A stretch of 64,000 nucleotides of DNA from NCBI RefSeq assembly GCF_012274265.1, contig NZ_JAANYY010000002.1:1364001-1428000 (forward strand). The letters are read 5' to 3'. The notes beneath the pieces were generated by a model. It was given only the letters and a program-made list of their open reading frames with translations. It searched no databases and was not told the DNA's origin. Source of the DNA: Sphingopyxis microcysteis (GTDB taxonomy: Bacteria; Pseudomonadota; Alphaproteobacteria; Sphingomonadales; Sphingomonadaceae). Every line of letters starts with the position of its first letter. The first letter of the stretch is position 1. Shown piece by piece: positions 7,320-16,571 of this stretch. A program made the position numbers and the translations under genes.

Positions 7320-8896
7320 GCCAAAGCCTCGGAAATCAACCGCCGACTGTTGTCGATCCCGAACAGCGCGATAAAGCTGCCCATGCGCGGGCCGGCGCTC
7401 GACCCGAGCAAAGTTTCGTACAGCGCCTTGAACCAATCGCGCAGATTTTCAAAGCCATAGGCTTCGTTCTTGCCGATCTCGTAAACAATGTTCTGGATGT
7501 CGTCAGCACTTGCGTCGGCGGGCAGCGCCGCGAGCTTGGCGTCGAGTTCGGCCAGCGCCGCGCCCTCGCCGCCTTGCGGCTTGCGGCGCTTCAGCGTCGG
7601 CGCGACATAGTCGCGGTTATACGCCATCGCATTGTCGATCAGCCGGTCGAGCTCGGGCCAGGTCGCGGCGTCCGCGCCGTCGACATATTGGCCAAGATAG
7701 CGCCAGATCTGCTCCTTCGACGCGTCGGCACCCATCACCCCGACGAGGTTGAGGAGCAGCCCGAAGGTTACCGGCAATTCGGTCGTCGGCACATCCTGCC
7801 CGCGCGCGACATGGACATGATGCACGGGATTGCCGAGCTTCTTGTCGGCTTCCTGCGCCGGGTAATTGCCGCGCATCTGCAGATATTCGTCGACCGCCTT
7901 CGGGATCACCCCGATGTGCAGCTGCTTTGCCGCCTTGGGCTCGCGATAGGCGAAAAAGGCCAGGCTTTCCTCGCTGCCATAGGCCAGCCATTGTTCGAGG
8001 CTGAGGCCGTTGCCCTTCGACTTCGAAATCTTCTCACCCTTTTCGTCGAGGAACATCTCGTAGATCAGCCCCTCGGGCTTGCGCCCGCCGAGTGCCTTGG
8101 CGATCTTGCCCGACTGGACGCCGCTGTCGGTCAGGTCCTTGCCGTACATCTCGTAATCGACGCCCAGCGCGACCCAGCGCATCGCCCAGTCGACCTTCCA
8201 CTGCAGCTTGGCGCCACCACCGAGGATGCTGTGCGTGATCGTCTCGCCCTCATCCTCGAACGACACCAGACCCGCGTCGGCATCGACGACGGTCACCGGC
8301 ACCTGCAGCACGATGCCCGACTTGGGGCTGACCGGCAGAATCGGCGAGTAGGTCGCGGCGCGCTCGGCGCGCAGCGTCGGCAGCATGATGTCTAGAATGT
8401 CCTGATTGTGGCGGAGGACATTCTTGAGCGCGTCGTCGAACGCGCCCGACGTGTAGCGCTCTGTCGAGCTCACAAACTCATATTCAAAGCCAAATCGGTC
8501 GAGAAACTCGCGCAGCATCGCATTGTTATGATGCGCGAAACTCTCATACTTGCCGAACGGGTCGGGAATGGCGGTGAGCGGTTTGCCCAGATATTCGCGC
8601 AGCATGTCGCCGTTCGGGACATTGTCGGGAACCTTGCGCAGCCCGTCCATATCGTCGCTGAACGCGACGAGCCGCGTCGGCGCCCCGGTCATTTCCTCAT
8701 AGGCGCGGCGCACCATCGTCGTGCGCAGCACCTCGTTGAAGGTGCCGATGTGCGGCAGGCCCGATGGACCGTAGCCCGTTTCGAACAATATCGGCGCACC
8801 GCCCGGCTTGCCGTCGGGGTAGCGTTTGACCAGCTTGCGCGCTTCCTCAAAAGGCCAGGCCTTGGACGCGAGGGCGGCAGCACGAAAATCGGTCAC
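7316..8896 (-). CDS. lysS: Class I lysyl-tRNA synthetase
   Basis: A 526-residue enzyme charging tRNA-Lys with lysine. It is the class I (archaeal-type) LysRS, not the usual bacterial class II enzyme. The class I signatures are visible: GPSGLPHIGTFNE (HIGH box, residues ~40-52) and KISKSKGN (KMSKS loop, ~residue 290). This form is normal in many alphaproteobacteria. GTG 8896 is chosen because it gives the usual N-terminus (VTDFRAAALASKAWPFEEA); the frame stays open 25 codons further upstream with no family-like sequence. The stop overlaps the start of the asparaginase-like gene. Confidence 0.93.
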   Translation of the reverse strand: MTDFRAAALASKAWPFEEARKLVKRYPDGKPGGAPILFETGYGPSGLPHIGTFNEVLRTTMVRRAYEEMTGAPTRLVAFSDDMDGLRKVPDNVPNGDMLREYLGKPLTAIPDPFGKYESFAHHNNAMLREFLDRFGFEYEFVSSTERYTSGAFDDALKNVLRHNQDILDIMLPTLRAERAATYSPILPVSPKSGIVLQVPVTVVDADAGLVSFEDEGETITHSILGGGAKLQWKVDWAMRWVALGVDYEMYGKDLTDSGVQSGKIAKALGGRKPEGLIYEMFLDEKGEKISKSKGNGLSLEQWLAYGSEESLAFFAYREPKAAKQLHIGVIPKAVDEYLQMRGNYPAQEADKKLGNPVHHVHVARGQDVPTTELPVTFGLLLNLVGVMGADASKEQIWRYLGQYVDGADAATWPELDRLIDNAMAYNRDYVAPTLKRRKPQGGEGAALAELDAKLAALPADASADDIQNIVYEIGKNEAYGFENLRDWFKALYETLLGSSAGPRMGSFIALFGIDNSRRLISEALA

Positions 8897-8980
8897 GACT
8901 ATATTCCGGTACTTGTGTGGCGGGGGCTCCGCCCTTTCCCCTTTTTGCGCGTTTTTGCAAGCGCGATGCACCGGACCGGG

Positions 8981-9967
8981 CTAGTCGCGCGCCGCCGGAT
9001 CGAGCAGCACCGCCACCGACCCGCGCTTGCGCCCGGTGTCGACATAGGCATGCGCCGCCGCAATCTCATCGAAGGCATAGCTTTTGTCGATCAGCGGACG
9101 CAGCACCCCGGATGCGGCGAGGTCGGCCAATTGCTGAACATATTCGGGCTTTTCGGTTGCGGGCCCGGCGATGACCCGCCGCCCTTTGCGCCCCGGTCCC
9201 CCGATCGTCGCCAGCATGTCGGGCAACCCCGCGGCGATCGCGACGAAACGGCCGCCGGGGCGCAGCAAGGGCAGCGCTTCGCGCGTCACGATGCTGCCAA
9301 CCGTTTCGAAAATGACGTCATAAGCCTCTATATCGCCGCGAAAATCGGTCGATTCATAATCGATTACCGCCGCCGCGCCGAGATCGCGAACCAGATCGGC
9401 GTTGCGCGCGCTACAGACGCCGGTGACATGCGCACCGCGGTGCCGCGCGAGCTGAACCAGCGCCGACCCCACCGCGCCCGATGCACCGATGACCAGGATG
9501 CGGTCGCCGGGCAAAACACCAGCGACATCCAGGAAATGGAGCGCCGTGCAGCCGCCAAAACACAGGGTCGCCGCGTCGGCAAAGCTCAAACCGGCGCGTT
9601 TGCGCGCGATCGGCCCGTTTTCCGGGACACAGCGATATTCGGCATGGCATCCCATCTTGCCGCCCGGAAAGGCCATCACCGTGTCGCCAGCGCGGTAGCG
9701 GGTGACACCAGCGCCGACGGCATCGACGATCCCGGCGATCTCGGTCCCCAAAATCGGCTGGCGCGGCCCGCGAAAGCCCAGGAATGGGCGCGCAAGCATG
9801 GCCATACCCGTGGGAAACCGCGCGGCGCGCAGGCGGCTGTCGCCCGACGTCACCGACGTCGCCATCACTTTGACGCGCACCTCGCCCGCCCCGGGTTCGG
9901 GCGTCGGCACGTCGCTAAACTCAAGCACCTCGGGACCACCATAACGGGGGCAGACAACGGCTTTCAT
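8981..9967 (-). CDS. Zinc-independent medium-chain dehydrogenase (quinone oxidoreductase-like)
   Basis: A 328-residue NAD(P)H-dependent oxidoreductase of the MDR superfamily. The N-terminal GroES-like domain includes GTEIAGIVDAVG, and the nucleotide-binding domain has the VIGASGAVGSALVQLA glycine-rich loop near residue 150. The Cys/His ligands of the structural zinc lobe are missing, which fits quinone reductase or enoyl reductase-like members. The substrate is unknown. It stands alone upstream of lysS on the same strand, 84 bases away, and may share its transcript. Confidence 0.85.
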   Translation of the reverse strand: MKAVVCPRYGGPEVLEFSDVPTPEPGAGEVRVKVMATSVTSGDSRLRAARFPTGMAMLARPFLGFRGPRQPILGTEIAGIVDAVGAGVTRYRAGDTVMAFPGGKMGCHAEYRCVPENGPIARKRAGLSFADAATLCFGGCTALHFLDVAGVLPGDRILVIGASGAVGSALVQLARHRGAHVTGVCSARNADLVRDLGAAAVIDYESTDFRGDIEAYDVIFETVGSIVTREALPLLRPGGRFVAIAAGLPDMLATIGGPGRKGRRVIAGPATEKPEYVQQLADLAASGVLRPLIDKSYAFDEIAAAHAYVDTGRKRGSVAVLLDPAARD

Positions 9968-10123
9968 CAGCGAATCCTGACCTTGGGGAGGGGGCGGCGC
10001 CCTTCTGCCCGTTTCGGCGCGCCGCGCCAGCCGCGGCCATGTACCGGGGCATCGTCGTCGCGGGTCAGCCTTGCCGGACTATCGTTACCGGATTGTTTAC
10101 CATCTTTGGCTTAGCATCATGCC

Positions 10124-10492
10124 ATGGACACGCCCCGCATTCCGCAGCCCCGCCGCCAGACCCGCACGCCGGTCGCGCTCGACGTCACCGTCAACGGCGT
10201 CCTCAACTTCGTCGAAGGGCAGATCACCGATCTGTCCGAAGGTGGCGCGCGGATCGACGGTGCCAGCATGCCCGCCCGCTCGCGCTGCGAAATCCATTAT
10301 GGCGGCCAGGTCACATACGCGGTCGTCATGTGGTCCGAAGTCGATCGCATGGGGGTGCGCTTCCCGTACGAGCTGACCCACGGTCCGCTCTATAACGCGT
10401 TGAATCGAGCACGAAATGCCATGCTGATCGAACCCGCGCAGATATTTCAGAGCAGTCGGCCGGTCACGTTCGGACGCCGCGGCCTCAACTGA
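10124..10492 (+). CDS. Single-domain PilZ protein (c-di-GMP receptor)
   Basis: A 122-residue soluble protein made almost entirely of one PilZ domain. The c-di-GMP binding motifs are present: RRQTR (RxxxR, residues ~10-14) and DLSEGG (D/NxSxxG, ~residue 39). The partner controlled by this receptor is unknown; motility or exopolysaccharide control is typical of the family. The ~30-residue tail after the barrel (NALNRARNAMLIEP) may be an extra helix. A second PilZ domain is encoded 5 kb away in the GGDEF-EAL gene. Confidence 0.9.
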   Translation: MDTPRIPQPRRQTRTPVALDVTVNGVLNFVEGQITDLSEGGARIDGASMPARSRCEIHYGGQVTYAVVMWSEVDRMGVRFPYELTHGPLYNALNRARNAMLIEPAQIFQSSRPVTFGRRGLN

Positions 10493-10507
10493 TCGCCGGA
10501 AGAGGCG

Positions 10508-10942
10508 TCAAAAGGGCGCGATCGCCACGCCCTCGCGCTCATTGTCCCAGATCATCGCCATGATCCGCCAGCCAAGATCGGGATCCTTGAACAGCTGGAT
10601 CGAATTGATCCCGCGCCGCTCGGGCGCCGCATCATCGAGCGCGGTGCGCGCCTCATAGGCGCTCCAGACATGGGCGATATTGCCCATCACATCGATCCGC
10701 CGCCCAATCTCGACCTCGAAAAAATCATTGGCGGCAAAAAAGGGCGTCGTGTCGCGCGCATAATCGGCCAGCCCCATGCTGCGAAAGGTCGCGCGTCCAT
10801 CGGCATCGACCCACGTCCGGATCTGCCGCGCGTCGGGATGAAAACAATTCGCCTGCCGCGACCAGTCGCGCGGCCCCTTCGGCCCCGAGATCATCGCATA
10901 CATCTCGTCGACTACCGCACCGATCGCGCCTTCTTCGCTCAT
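10508..10942 (-). CDS. SnoaL/NTF2-like domain protein
   Basis: A 144-residue protein with the cone-shaped SnoaL/NTF2 fold, judged from its length and the pattern of an early helix, CFHPDARQIRTW, and the strands HVWSAYEARTA and GWRIMAMIWDNER. Family members include isomerases, limonene-epoxide-hydrolase-like enzymes and many proteins of unknown role. No catalytic residues can be assigned with confidence. It converges with the PilZ gene, with 15 bases between the stops. Confidence 0.65.
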   Translation of the reverse strand: MSEEGAIGAVVDEMYAMISGPKGPRDWSRQANCFHPDARQIRTWVDADGRATFRSMGLADYARDTTPFFAANDFFEVEIGRRIDVMGNIAHVWSAYEARTALDDAAPERRGINSIQLFKDPDLGWRIMAMIWDNEREGVAIAPF

Positions 10943-10970
10943 CCCAACATCCTTTTAGGCTTAACCTTCT

Positions 10971-11104
10971 CCGTTCGCCCTGAGCTTGTCGAAGGGTTGT
11001 TCTTTCTTCTGCCCAAGCAACCATGGCATCCCGCCGCTATATTGGAGCAAAATTTCGGCCCGGGTAAAGATCAGAACGGTCCTTCGACAAGCTCAGGACA
11101 AACG
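10971..11104. repeat. Family C-like repeat with widely separated arms
   Basis: Arms CCGTTCGCCCTGAGCTTG.. and ..CAAGCTCAGGACAAACGG pair over about 25 bases with few mismatches, but are separated by 84 bases instead of the usual ~15. The interior (AT-richer, TTCTTTCTTCTGCCC) has no gene. It lies between the divergent SnoaL-like and helicase genes, so it may hold their promoters. Confidence 0.65.
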
Positions 11105-11171
11105 GACGAAGGATGGCTCCAAAGCCACGGCACGCCTTGCCGCGTTCGCCTTTTGTCCCTAGGCTGGTGCG

Positions 11172-13904
11172 GTGGCGCCCGATCCTCTCTCCCTCCCTGC
11201 GATCCATGCGAGTCACGTCGGCATCTGGATCGCCGATACGCAGGGACGCGTGCAGCGGGTCGGGCGCGGTGAGGCGATTGCGGCGGTGGCCGCGACCCCG
11301 CACCTGCTGCTCAATGCAGCGCTGACCGGCGACCGGCTGGGCTATCCCGAGCTGTCGGGGCTCGACCTGCTCGAACTTTTCGCTTTCCTTTATCCCGCGC
11401 GCTTTGCGGTGCCGACCCCGGCGGGGATTGCGGCGGCGATCGACCTTGCCCCGCCAAAGACCGAGGAAGACATCGCCGCCTTTCTGCCACGGGCAACCGC
11501 AGCCATGCTTGCGGGGATCGAGGCCCCTGCCTGGCCCGAGCGCGAAGGCGCCTGGCACGGCATGCAGGCGCTGGCGCGCCAGCGCTGGCCGTGGGCGCCG
11601 CTCGTCCAGCCGCGCCTGACGGCGCCAGACGCCAATGAACGCTGGCTGTTCGCGCGTCTGCCCGAATGGGAAGAACAGACACCCCGCCCCGCGCCGCGGC
11701 AGGTGACGATCGACGAAGGAGACGTCACCGCGCGGCTCGACCGGCTGACCGGCGACGGCGCCGAACGCCGCGCGGGGCAACAGGATTATGCACGCGCGAC
11801 CGCCGCGATCTTTGCCCCGCGCGAGCGCAAGGATGCGCCGCAGATGCTCGTTGCCGAGGCGGGCACGGGGATCGGCAAGACATTGGGCTATCTCGCGCCT
11901 GCCAAGCAATGGATCGACCAGTCGGCGGGCAGCGTCTGCATCTCGACCTTTACCAAGGCGCTGCAACGCCAATTGTCGCGCGAGACCGAAAAACTCTACC
12001 CCGACGCCGCGACGCACCGCGAAAAGGTCGTGGTGCGCAAGGGTCGTGAAAATTACCTCTGCCTGCTCAATCTGGAAGACGCGCTGCAGGGCGGCTTTTC
12101 GGGCCGCGCCGCGATCCTCGCGCAGCTCGTCGCGCGCTGGGCCGCCTATACACGCGACGGCGACATGATCGGCGGCGATTTGCCGGGCTGGCTTCCCGCG
12201 CTGTTCCGCCGCAACGGGACGACCGCGCTGACCGACCGGCGCGGCGAGTGCATCTATGCGGGGTGCCCGCATTTCCGCAAATGCTTCATCGAACGATCGG
12301 CGCGCGCCGCGACCCAAGCCGACATCGTCATCGCCAACCATGCGCTGACCATGGTGCAGGCGGCGCGCCCGCGCGATGCCGGCGCCGCGGCGACGCGGCT
12401 GATCTTCGACGAGGGCCATCATCTGTGGGACGCCGCCGACAGCATGTTCGCCGCCGCGCTGACCGGGCAGGAAGCGGTCGAAATCCGCCGCTGGGTGCTG
12501 GGGCCAGAGGGCAAGTCGCGCGGGCGCCGCCGCGGGCTCGCGGCGCGGCTCGCCGATGTCGCGAGCTATGACGAGGCGGGCGACCGCGCGATTCAGGCCG
12601 CGATCGCCGCCGCCGCCGAGCTTCCCGGCGATGGCTGGCTCGGCCGCCTGTCCGAGAATGACCCGTGGGGCGCGATCGAACGGCTGCTTGCGGCGGTGCG
12701 CGGACAGGTCTATGCGCGCGCGGTCGATACGCGCACCGCCGACGCGGGCTACGGCCTCGAAACCGAGCTGGCCGACCCCGACGCGGCGCTGGTCGCCGCC
12801 GCAGCGGCGGCGAGCGACGCGGTCGAGGCTTTGCTCCGCCCGCTGCTGGCGCTCGGCAAGCGCCTCGAAGCCTTGATCGAAGACCCGCCCGACTGGCTCG
12901 ACGGGCAAGCCCGGGCAAGGGTTGACGGCGCGCGCCACAGCCTTGGCACGCGCATTGACACGCTCGGCGGCTGGCTGTCGCTGCTCGGCCGCGTCGGCGG
13001 CCCCGCCGACCCCGATTTCGTCGACTGGCTGGCAATCGACCGCTACGACGGGCGCGAGTTCGACACCGGGCTACACCGCCACTGGCTCGACCCCGCGCGC
13101 CCGATCGCCGATGTGGTTTATCGACCTGCGCAAGGCGTGCTGGTCACCTCGGCGACGCTCCGTAGCGGCCATGGCGCGCAGGGCTGGACCGAGGCCGACA
13201 TTCGCACCGGCGCGCGCCACATGGACGGCTGCGTCCGCCATTTCGCCGTCCCCAGCCCGTTCGATTATGCCCGCCAGTCGGAGGTCATCATCGTCACCGA
13301 CCTCGCGCGCGGCGACCTGCCGGCGCTCGCCGGGGCTTACAGCCGTTTGATCGAAGCGTCGGGCGGCGGCGCGCTGGGGCTGTTCAGCGCGATCCGGCGG
13401 CTGCGCATCGTCCATGCCCGCATCGCCGACCGCCTCGCGCGCGCCGGGCTGCCGCTTTACGCGCAGCATGTCGACCCGCTCGACACCGGCACGCTCGTCG
13501 ACATCTTCCGCGCCGACCCGCACGCCTCGCTGCTCGGCACCGACGCGCTGCGCGATGGCGTCGATGTTCCCGGCGAATCGTTGCGGCAGGTGATCATGGA
13601 GGGGGTGCCATGGCCGCGCCCGACGATCCTGCACGCCGCGCGGCGTGCCGCGCAGGGCGGCAGCGCCTATGACGACATGGTCATTCGCGGCCGCATCGGG
13701 CAGGCGTTCGGGCGGCTAATCCGCCGCGCCGACGATTTCGGCCAGTTCGTCATGCTCTCGCCCAGCTTCCCGTCAAGGCTGCTCAGCGCCTTTCCCGAAG
13801 GCACCCCGATCCGCCGCCTGCCGCTCGACGAAGCGGTCAATCATGTCGCGGCGGCGAACGTCGAAAGGCGAAAAACCGCCTTTCCAGCCTTTTCACCGTC
13901 ATAA
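11172..13904 (+). CDS. DinG/XPD-like ATP-dependent DNA helicase
   Basis: A 910-residue superfamily 2 helicase of the DinG/YoaA group. Residues 1-~200 are an extra N-terminal region without a recognisable exonuclease motif. Walker A is AGTGIGKT (~residue 235), the DEAH-type box is FDEGHH (~residue 412), and motif VI is QAFGRLIRR near residue 848. Four cysteines between motifs Ia and II (YLCLL, GECIY, AGCPH, RKCFI) match the position of the XPD/DinG 4Fe-4S cluster. The family unwinds 5'-tailed or branched DNA during repair. The start is GTG 11172, with no strong ribosome site seen. Confidence 0.9.
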   Translation: MAPDPLSLPAIHASHVGIWIADTQGRVQRVGRGEAIAAVAATPHLLLNAALTGDRLGYPELSGLDLLELFAFLYPARFAVPTPAGIAAAIDLAPPKTEEDIAAFLPRATAAMLAGIEAPAWPEREGAWHGMQALARQRWPWAPLVQPRLTAPDANERWLFARLPEWEEQTPRPAPRQVTIDEGDVTARLDRLTGDGAERRAGQQDYARATAAIFAPRERKDAPQMLVAEAGTGIGKTLGYLAPAKQWIDQSAGSVCISTFTKALQRQLSRETEKLYPDAATHREKVVVRKGRENYLCLLNLEDALQGGFSGRAAILAQLVARWAAYTRDGDMIGGDLPGWLPALFRRNGTTALTDRRGECIYAGCPHFRKCFIERSARAATQADIVIANHALTMVQAARPRDAGAAATRLIFDEGHHLWDAADSMFAAALTGQEAVEIRRWVLGPEGKSRGRRRGLAARLADVASYDEAGDRAIQAAIAAAAELPGDGWLGRLSENDPWGAIERLLAAVRGQVYARAVDTRTADAGYGLETELADPDAALVAAAAAASDAVEALLRPLLALGKRLEALIEDPPDWLDGQARARVDGARHSLGTRIDTLGGWLSLLGRVGGPADPDFVDWLAIDRYDGREFDTGLHRHWLDPARPIADVVYRPAQGVLVTSATLRSGHGAQGWTEADIRTGARHMDGCVRHFAVPSPFDYARQSEVIIVTDLARGDLPALAGAYSRLIEASGGGALGLFSAIRRLRIVHARIADRLARAGLPLYAQHVDPLDTGTLVDIFRADPHASLLGTDALRDGVDVPGESLRQVIMEGVPWPRPTILHAARRAAQGGSAYDDMVIRGRIGQAFGRLIRRADDFGQFVMLSPSFPSRLLSAFPEGTPIRRLPLDEAVNHVAAANVERRKTAFPAFSPS

Positions 13905-13962
13905 GTTTGCGGCACAAGGCGGCTCGAACGACGGCATAAGCGCGAACGCGCGGGGGAAGATT

Positions 13963-14514
13963 TTGAAGAGTTTGACGATCCTGCGCCACGCCAAATCGGG
14001 TTGGGACGTTCAGGTCGAGCGCGATTTTGACCGCCCGATCAACAAACGCGGGGCGCGCGGCGCCGAAATCGTCGGGCAATGGCTGAAGCGTCAGAAGCTG
14101 CCCGTCGACCGGATCATTGCCTCGCCCGCGGTGCGCGTGACCGAGACGCTCGACATCTTTCAGCCTGCCGCCGATTTGGACATGATCGAGCCGCATTGGG
14201 ACCGCCGCATCTATCTCGCCTCCGCCGCGACGCTGATCGATGTCATCCGCGACACTGGGCGCGATGCGCAGCATCTGCTGATTTCGGGGCATAATCCGGG
14301 GCTGGAGGATCTGATCCTGATGCTCGTCCCCGAAACGAGCGGCGACGAGTTGCGCGGCGAGGTTGAGGAAAAGCTGCCGACGTCGGCGCTCGCGCGGCTC
14401 GAACTCGACATCGCCGACTGGCACGATCTCGACACCGGCATGGCGCGCTTCACCGCCTTCATCCGCCCCCGCGACCTCGACCCGACGCTAGCGCCGGCGA
14501 TGGATCACGATTAG
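13963..14514 (+). CDS. SixA-like histidine phosphatase
   Basis: A 183-residue member of the histidine phosphatase superfamily, resembling SixA phosphohistidine phosphatase. The catalytic RHAKS motif (RHG type) is at residues ~7-11 and the second histidine is in SGHNPGLEDL near residue 108. SixA removes phosphate from histidine-containing phosphotransfer proteins in E. coli; the target here is unknown. The start is TTG 13963, chosen because GGGGGAAGA lies 3-11 bases upstream and the family N-terminus (KSLTILRHAKSGWD) begins there. It follows the helicase gene by 58 bases. Confidence 0.8.
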   Translation: MKSLTILRHAKSGWDVQVERDFDRPINKRGARGAEIVGQWLKRQKLPVDRIIASPAVRVTETLDIFQPAADLDMIEPHWDRRIYLASAATLIDVIRDTGRDAQHLLISGHNPGLEDLILMLVPETSGDELRGEVEEKLPTSALARLELDIADWHDLDTGMARFTAFIRPRDLDPTLAPAMDHD

Positions 14515-14544
14515 GCCGCAGCTTCGGTCGCGGAATGGCGGGAA

Positions 14545-14678
14545 TCGACCGGAAGCGGACATGTCTTCTCCCCTCCCTTTTAGGGAGGGGCTGGGGGTGG
14601 GTAGCCGCCGAAGGCGGCATTCTGCCTCGGCTCGCTTCGCTCGCACCCACCCCTAACCCCTCCCTGGAAGGGAAGGGA
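14545..14678. repeat. Family A palindromic repeat, copy 2
   Basis: It begins with CGACCGGAAGCGGACAT and TCTTCTCCCCTCCC, nearly the same as the left end of the copy at 60998, and ends with CACCCACCCCTAACCCCTCCC. Inside is a separate hairpin (GCCGCCGAAGGCGGC). It fills the gap between the convergent SixA-like and MerR-like genes. Confidence 0.75.
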
Positions 14679-14740
14679 ATGGCTTAAATCCACCTCTAAA
14701 CAGGCGTTCTCGAACTTGCTGATACCCGACGCTGGTCGCG

Positions 14741-15145
14741 TCAATCCAGCGCTGCCGCCAATCGCTGGCGCAGCGCGACGAGCGCCGCCACCGGTACACC
14801 CTGCGCCTGCCGCATCGTGTCATTCTCGGTCGCGCGCTCGGCGCGGACCTCAACGGCTGGTGCCGGAGCAGCCTTCGCCCCCCCCTCCGACAACGCCTTA
14901 CGCGCGCCCTCGACCGTAAACCCCTGCACATGCAGCAGATGATGGATGCGTTCCGCCAGCGCCACATCCTCGGCGCGGTAATAGCGGCGGCGGCCCGAGC
15001 GCTGGAGCGGCTTCAGTTGCGGAAAGCGCGTTTCCCAGTAGCGCAGGACGTGCGTCGGCACCCCGATGCGGTCGGCCAGCTCGCCGATCGCGAGCATGGC
15101 AGCGGGCGCCTTGCCGTTGTCGTCCGGCACGTCAAACCCCACCAT
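14741..15145 (-). CDS. MerR-family transcriptional regulator
   Basis: A 134-residue regulator with an N-terminal MerR winged helix-turn-helix (AIGELADRIGVPTHVLRYWE, residues ~18-37; RRYYRAEDV, ~residues 52-60). The effector domain is short and Ala-rich, with no cysteine cluster for metal sensing, so the signal is unknown. It is the last gene of the rpmF-plsX-fabH-ihfA operon, 14 bases after ihfA, an order conserved in alphaproteobacteria. Its place next to ihfA suggests a general rather than stress-specific role. Confidence 0.88.
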   Translation of the reverse strand: MVGFDVPDDNGKAPAAMLAIGELADRIGVPTHVLRYWETRFPQLKPLQRSGRRRYYRAEDVALAERIHHLLHVQGFTVEGARKALSEGGAKAAPAPAVEVRAERATENDTMRQAQGVPVAALVALRQRLAAALD

Positions 15146-15159
15146 GGCCGAGGCCTGGA

Positions 15160-15453
15160 TTATTTACCGGCAACGCGCGCTCGCATCGTCTGGCTGGCGC
15201 GAAAGGTCATCACGCGGCGCGGCAGGATCGGCACTTCGATGCCGGTCTTGGGATTGCGACCGATACGCTGTGCCTTGTCGCGCAGGACAAAGGTGCCAAA
15301 GCCGGAGATTTTGACATTCTGCCCGTCCGCCAGCGCGTTGGACATATGGTCCAGAATCGACTCGACGATCGTCGCCGATTCATTGCGCGACAACCCGATC
15401 TGCTGGTTGATCCGCGTCGCAATATCGGCTCGCGTAAGCGTCCCTGCGGTCAT
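15160..15453 (-). CDS. ihfA: Integration host factor subunit alpha
   Basis: A 97-residue DNA-bending protein of the HU/IHF family, the alpha subunit of IHF. Diagnostic features are the early helix ([20 protein letters not shown]), the KISGFGTF turn and the DNA-intercalating beta arm with RNPKTG at residues ~64-69. It works as a heterodimer with IhfB, not encoded here, in nucleoid structure and promoter architecture. It lies 152 bases after fabH in the same direction, so it may have its own promoter in that gap. Confidence 0.95.
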   Translation of the reverse strand: MTAGTLTRADIATRINQQIGLSRNESATIVESILDHMSNALADGQNVKISGFGTFVLRDKAQRIGRNPKTGIEVPILPRRVMTFRASQTMRARVAGK

Positions 15454-15605
15454 GACGGTCCCTTCCCCCTCGTGAAGCGAAAATGTTCGAACCGGTCCCG
15501 GACAGCCCCCACCGTCACGAGTCCCGTGCCCCTATGTAACAAAAGCGAATTAATCCGCCAAACTGAAACGGATGGGACGAGGAGTTAATGCGGTGAAGCC
15601 GCAGG

Positions 15606-16571
15606 TCAGACGCGCAGGACCGCCGCGCCCCAGGTAAAGCCGCCGCCCATCGCTTCGAGCACGACCAGGTCGCCGCGCTTGATCCGTCCGTCGCGTACCG
15701 CGAGGTCGAGCGCCAGCGGCACCGACGCGGCCGAGGTGTTGGCATGCTGGTCGACCGTCAGCACGACGCGTTCGGCGGGCAGGCCGAGCTTTTTGGCGGT
15801 CGCATCGATGATCCGCTTGTTCGCCTGATGCGGCACGATCCAGTCGATCTGGTCGGACGACAGGCCGACATCGGTCATCACTTCGCCCAGCACCGACGCC
15901 AGGTTGGTCACCGCATGGCGGAACACTTCGCGGCCCTGCATGCGGACATGGCCGACCGTGCCGGTGGTCGACGGCCCGCCGTCAACATAGAGCATGTCGC
16001 AATATTTGCCCTCGGCGTGGAGTCGCGTCGCGAGAATGCCGCGGCCATCCTCGACATCCTCTGCCGACAGCACCACTGCGCCCGCCCCGTCGCCGAACAG
16101 CACGCAGGTCGTGCGGTCTTCCCAGTCGAGGATGCGGCTGAAGGTTTCGCTGCCGATCACCAACGCGTGCTTTGCCGCGCCGGTGCGCAGCATCGAGTCG
16201 GCGACCGATACCGCATAGAGAAAACCCGAACAGACCGCGGCCACGTCGAAAGCGATGCAATCGGGCGCACCGAGCAGCGCCTGGACCTTGGTCGCGCTGG
16301 CCGGGAAGGTGTTGTCGGGGGTCGCGGTGGCGACGATGATCAGCCCGATGTCCGATGGCTCGAGCCCGGCGGCGGCCAGCGCCTGTCTGGCGGCGTCGGC
16401 GCCCAGCGTCGCGGTCGTCTCGTCGGGTTCGGCGATGTGGCGGAAACGGATGCCGGTGCGCTCGACGATCCATTCGTCGCTGGTGTCGACGCGCGCCGCG
16501 AGTTCGGCGTTCGACACCCGGGTGCGCGGCAACGCCGAACCGGTTCCGGCCAGGATCGCACGCACGGTCAC
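15606..16571 (-). CDS. fabH: Beta-ketoacyl-ACP synthase III
   Basis: A 321-residue enzyme that starts fatty acid synthesis by condensing acetyl-CoA with malonyl-ACP. The catalytic triad is visible: Cys in [11 protein letters not shown] (~residue 112), His in [11 protein letters not shown] (~residue 246) and Asn in [12 protein letters not shown] (~residue 276). GTG 16571 is chosen because it overlaps the plsX stop (GTGA) and gives the normal length; the frame stays open upstream without family sequence. The plsX-fabH coupling links acyl-phosphate and fatty acid initiation steps. Confidence 0.95.
   Translation of the reverse strand: MTVRAILAGTGSALPRTRVSNAELAARVDTSDEWIVERTGIRFRHIAEPDETTATLGADAARQALAAAGLEPSDIGLIIVATATPDNTFPASATKVQALLGAPDCIAFDVAAVCSGFLYAVSVADSMLRTGAAKHALVIGSETFSRILDWEDRTTCVLFGDGAGAVVLSAEDVEDGRGILATRLHAEGKYCDMLYVDGGPSTTGTVGHVRMQGREVFRHAVTNLASVLGEVMTDVGLSSDQIDWIVPHQANKRIIDATAKKLGLPAERVVLTVDQHANTSAASVPLALDLAVRDGRIKRGDLVVLEAMGGGFTWGAAVLRV

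Noticed and set aside
10085-10105. CtrA-like site (TTAC-N7-TTTA) before the PilZ gene
   Set aside because: Both half-sites deviate from TTAA-N7-TTAA, and such words are expected by chance.
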